64,000 bases of DNA, taken from assembly GCF_028453695.1 (NCBI RefSeq), contig NC_135781.1, positions 20,521,640 to 20,585,639 on the forward strand, in the 5' to 3' direction. Shown piece by piece: positions 60,690 to 64,000 of the stretch. A model generated the notes under the pieces. It saw nothing but the letters and a program-made list of their open reading frames with translations, had not been told where the DNA came from and did not search any database. Both the position numbers and the translations under genes were made by a program. Numbering within the stretch: position 1 is the stretch's first letter; the number at the start of each line of letters is the position of its first letter. The stretch is from Augochlora pura (Eukaryota; Arthropoda; Insecta; Hymenoptera; Halictidae).

Positions 60690-61260
60690 AAATTAATGTA
60701 ACGCGCGAGCGCAACGGGCTTATAATCTGATCCCTGGCTCCGCCGGTAGCCGCGTCCCGAGTCTTTTTTACACGTATTCTGAGCTCGACTGATAAGGATT
60801 ATTTGTTGAATCGCGCCTCCGCTTATAGGGCCGCGTGCGAGCCTCGTATTTCCCCCAGGGCGACGCGTTTCCGCTTAATTACCGCTCGCCGATCCAGGAT
60901 ATGATTCGTTCGCCGAGGATTTTTCGTGACGCCTCCGATCCGTCTGGCGTTAATTAAGGCTTAATGCGAGGAATCCGAGGCCAGGCTGCCAAGCAGACGC
61001 CTCGCGTATTAACGAAGGTGAGAAAGATGGAGTCGTTGCGCCTCTGATTGCTCCGGCCTCGTTAGTCGTCGCGTGGTCATCCCCACCGCTTCCGGACCCG
61101 TTCGCGTTCACCGATCGATTTTTCCCTCCGGTTCCGAATAGAACCGAGCGTCGCGACGCCGGTGTTTCGATCAATCTTCCGGACGCGGGGTAACGCGCCT
61201 TAAAGAACTCTTAGGGCCGGTGATCAACGGAATATAGTGTCCCCCGTGCAATAAAAGTGC
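60690..61260. promoter_or_regulatory. Possible regulatory block in the intron
   Basis: A CpG-rich block with several homeodomain-type sites (TTAATTACCG at 60875-60884, GTTAATTAAGG at about 60949) and no plausible coding frame. Such blocks in insect developmental introns often act as enhancers; here that is inference only. Confidence 0.2.
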
Positions 61261-63244
61261 AGCGTTTCGCGTCACGCGCGCACGATAAACCGTGCAGCTA
61301 TGGAAGAATCGTTCCGGCAACGGACACGCGACGACCATTTCATATTTCTCACTCAGCGAAAACCCGGCGAACTGTTAACGTCGGAATCCTCGATTCCGTG
61401 TCCCGTTCGGTAGCATCAAAGAGCCTCGGCGAAGTCACGATCCAGCCGGCGGGTTTACGAGGGGCTCGTTTCGCGTCTCATTTACACCATCTGCCCGGAA
61501 TCTCATTGCGCGATCGGTAACGATCGCAGTCTCTCGCGTTCTCGCGGCGCGGCGCGACACGATACATCCGAGCTAACGATTTGCTCGCGTACGCGGATTC
61601 CTCGAGCCGCGCGGCTGCTTTCAACGACGCAACAGCCGGGATTGATTCGCGGGACAGGCTCTCTCACCCGGCGACCCCGCGACGCCGAACACGCGCTTCC
61701 GATCGTAAAGCACCCGTGAACACGGTGTCGTCCTCGGAACTCTCGTAAACAGCCGGAAGGATCGTTATCGGTGTAAACCTCGCAATCGTTTCTAAAGAGT
61801 TTTCCAGTTTTCAACCGGCAACTCCGCCGGTGGAAGCATCGAGACGACAAATTTTAGATGTATTTTCTGATTATATAATATTTCAACGTAAACAGTTCTA
61901 AATGAACTTATCCGTTCATGCGCAGGTCGCAATCGCGTTTGCACCGTAAAATGCATCCTAGACGCATTTAAAATATTTTCTGGTTTACCAGTGGTTTGCG
62001 CTTTCATATTTATTTGTTTATTTATGTACTTACGAAATAACCTTTGGTTTGCGAGAATTGATTACTGTAAGCAGTATTTTTATTTAGTAAGAAAATACTA
62101 TATGTAGAATGACATAATGGACGGGGGTCGTATGTTTGAAGATTCATTGGCAGTAGAAAATATATTTCTATCAAACGAATGATGCATTGAAAAGAAACAG
62201 GACGCAGCAAGTATATTTCTTTAGTGATCGCGCGTTCAATAATTAATAACTGGATATAACGTACCAATACTTAGTGAAAATGGTTTGGATGAAAAGTCGA
62301 ACGAAAACGGGTCGGCGCGGAACGTGTTAAATTCTCAAAGGCGAGATCTGCGTGTGCCGATTTGAGAACCAACGAGAGGAGAGAACAAAGAGGACGCATA
62401 CTACGACGTTAAGGTTACAAAGATCGAGCTCCCGAATCTCGCGCGATGTCTGCAAATACGCAAACAATTTCGAGAGACTTTACCGTTCCCTCTCGGGTTT
62501 ATAAATTCTCGTTGCTCCGCGAGACAGAGAGTGTCTACGAGCGAAAACTGTCGCGAAGGTGTTCGAGAACAGTTTCCTTTATCGCGGAAAAGCTCTCCTA
62601 AAAATGTAATGGTACGCGTTCCCGGTTCTCGGGCGAGCGGCGGCGCGGCCCCGATAAAATCGAAATCGTAAAACTGCGAAACTTCTTCTCGCGGAATGAA
62701 CGTTCGTAACGCGGCACCTAGCCTCCTGCGCCGCTCGGCGAAATTATCTTTTAAACTGTGCCCCACGCGGAGCATGCTGGGAACCCGTGCCCGACCCGGT
62801 CCGTAATTCCCGGTTAAACTGTTTCGATTGCGCCTCCGCCGCTTTCTCGCGTTCGCAATCGGCTCGCTCACGACCCCGACGCGTCGTTAAACCGGCTCGG
62901 CTGATTTTTATTCGACTCGGTTATCGGAATCGCTATCGGAACGCGTTAAAAAGTTTGTCCTGGCCGCCATTCTCGGACTACGTGGCGCGCGTTCGAGTCG
63001 TTGCGCCGGTTCCATTAATAACCACGTGACTTCCAGCCTCGAGGATTCAATCGCTCAAAGATCGCCGGCCTCCGATACCGCGAAACTTTTCTAGATTTAC
63101 ACAATTTTCTATCGGTTATCCTGGTTTCTTTATACGGCGATGAGTATCGTGAGCGGCACATTGAAATACTCGAAGTTGACACCATCTACGCGTAAAACAG
63201 TAAACGCACTTATCATTGTCACGCGGAATATCTAAATTGTTTCT

Positions 63245-63417
63245 TTAACACTAACTTTACCGAACAATAAAAGTGACTTGCGTTTGTCGCTTAAGAACCC
63301 TGATAAGTCTGAATGTATTTAGACTTTTAAAAGGGTCTTTACAATTAAAACTCAACAACTATAATATAAGGAATATGAAACCGGTCGTTTGAATCAGGTC
63401 GGTAAGTTTAATGTTAA
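63245..63417 (+). mobile_element. TTAA-flanked short inverted-repeat element, copy 4
   Basis: Starts TTAACACTAACTTTACCG and ends CGGTAAGTTTAATGTTAA, an 18-base inverted repeat with few mismatches, with TTAA at both borders. It is 173 bp, AT-rich and non-coding. Its right 41 bases match copy 3 at 29 positions. Confidence 0.75.
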
Positions 63418-64000
63418 TTTTATATTCGTGCAGGGGGAGCACTCAATATTATTTTTACATTCACGATCTACCCATCGCACTCATTTTAGTCGACTCTAAG
63501 CTTTATGTTCATTCGTATGCAACCAGACTGATTTTATTTTCGATCGTACGATCGAGCGAGCATGCTCGCAATTTTATGGAATCCAGTTTTCCGTATGCAT
63601 GAACCTAGCAATTATAATAAAACTGCGCTGTTTTAATTGGGTAACATCGATAAAGGACGAGACCGGGATGGCGCCAGGTGCCGTTTCCGTTCGTTCCGCG
63701 ACCAATTTCCATAAACTTGAGGCATAAATCGCGGGATTAAAATTCCTTTTATGGCCCCGTCTCGGTGCGTGTGTCTTCCAGAAAGCTGCCAATCAGCTCG
63801 CGGATAAGAGACACCTGGCGCGATGCGAACGGAACCGAGTGGCTCGGGGGACAGCTAGTAAAATCGAGGGGACAACGTATGCCCGATTCGTTACACTGAA
63901 AACGCGCATGTACATTCTTTACGGCGAACGGGCCAGGATTTTAGAGGCTTTTACGGCGAGAGCTTCTTGCCGGCCGGAGTCGTTAACCGGCGCGCGATTT

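Larger units (their letters stand above)
47727..64000 (+). other. Long first coding intron, open at the right edge
   Basis: Begins with GTAAGT at 47727. No downstream + strand segment to 64000 gives a convincing acceptor, phase-matched frame and donor, or looks like an Ig, LRR, fibronectin or LDL-receptor domain. If the exon is real, this is at least 16.3 kb of intron. It holds three mobile elements, several simple repeats and alternating AT/GC blocks; parts without their own entry show nothing recognisable. Some of the CpG-rich blocks (for example 60690-61260) may be enhancers. Confidence 0.5.

Overview
The window looks like nuclear DNA of an insect, most likely a hymenopteran (bee, ant or wasp). 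This is an inference from composition. CpG-rich blocks (full of cgcg, tcga and ccgg) alternate every 1-2 kb with AT-rich blocks, many short simple repeats are present, and decayed short inverted-repeat elements flanked by TTAA lie in the AT-rich blocks. I see no bacterial-type operon, no rRNA or tRNA gene, no transposase or reverse-transcriptase reading frame, and no CRISPR array. Almost all 64 kb is therefore intergenic or intronic.

The one gene feature I can support well is a short exon on the + strand at 47604-47726. It has a branch-site consensus, a pyrimidine tract and AG before it, an ATG in good context, a textbook signal peptide, and a perfect GTAAGT donor after it. I read it as the first coding exon of a secreted or membrane protein. 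Its 5' untranslated exon(s) lie upstream and its remaining exons lie beyond the right edge, so 47727-64000 would be one long first coding intron. The gene family cannot be named from 32 residues. Weaker coding candidates are a FLYWCH-like half domain at 2592-2662, a 68-codon frame at 40625-40831, a 91-codon frame in AT-rich DNA at 37816-38091, and a possible minus-strand exon at 42380-42515.

The repeat content is the most informative part. Four copies (12002-12152, 16449-16639, 47095-47243, 63245-63417) form one TTAA-flanked family with related ends. Two further TTAA-flanked elements (25347-25498, 59412-59557) have CC...GG ends. A decayed relative of the first of these lies at 68-200. These fit non-autonomous piggyBac-like elements. 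A 280-bp near-perfect foldback element (57711-57990) lies inside the long intron. There are also diverged pairs of non-coding DNA: 11661-11770 with 12761-12870, and 22591-22805 with 23718-23895 (both about 1.1 kb apart); 10311-10433 with 52412-52500 (42 kb apart); and a three-copy series at 14,721-15,211.

Region by region: 1-20 kb is alternating AT/GC DNA with two of the duplicated pairs. 20.5-21.2 kb is a GC-rich block with a TATA-like box. 22-26 kb holds a duplicated element and a short element. 26-47 kb is mostly unremarkable, with strong CT/GA simple repeats, a repeated CRE-like motif near 39.1 kb and a long pyrimidine tract near 44.6 kb. 47.6 kb holds the signal-peptide exon, and 47.7-64 kb is its intron with repeats and the foldback element.
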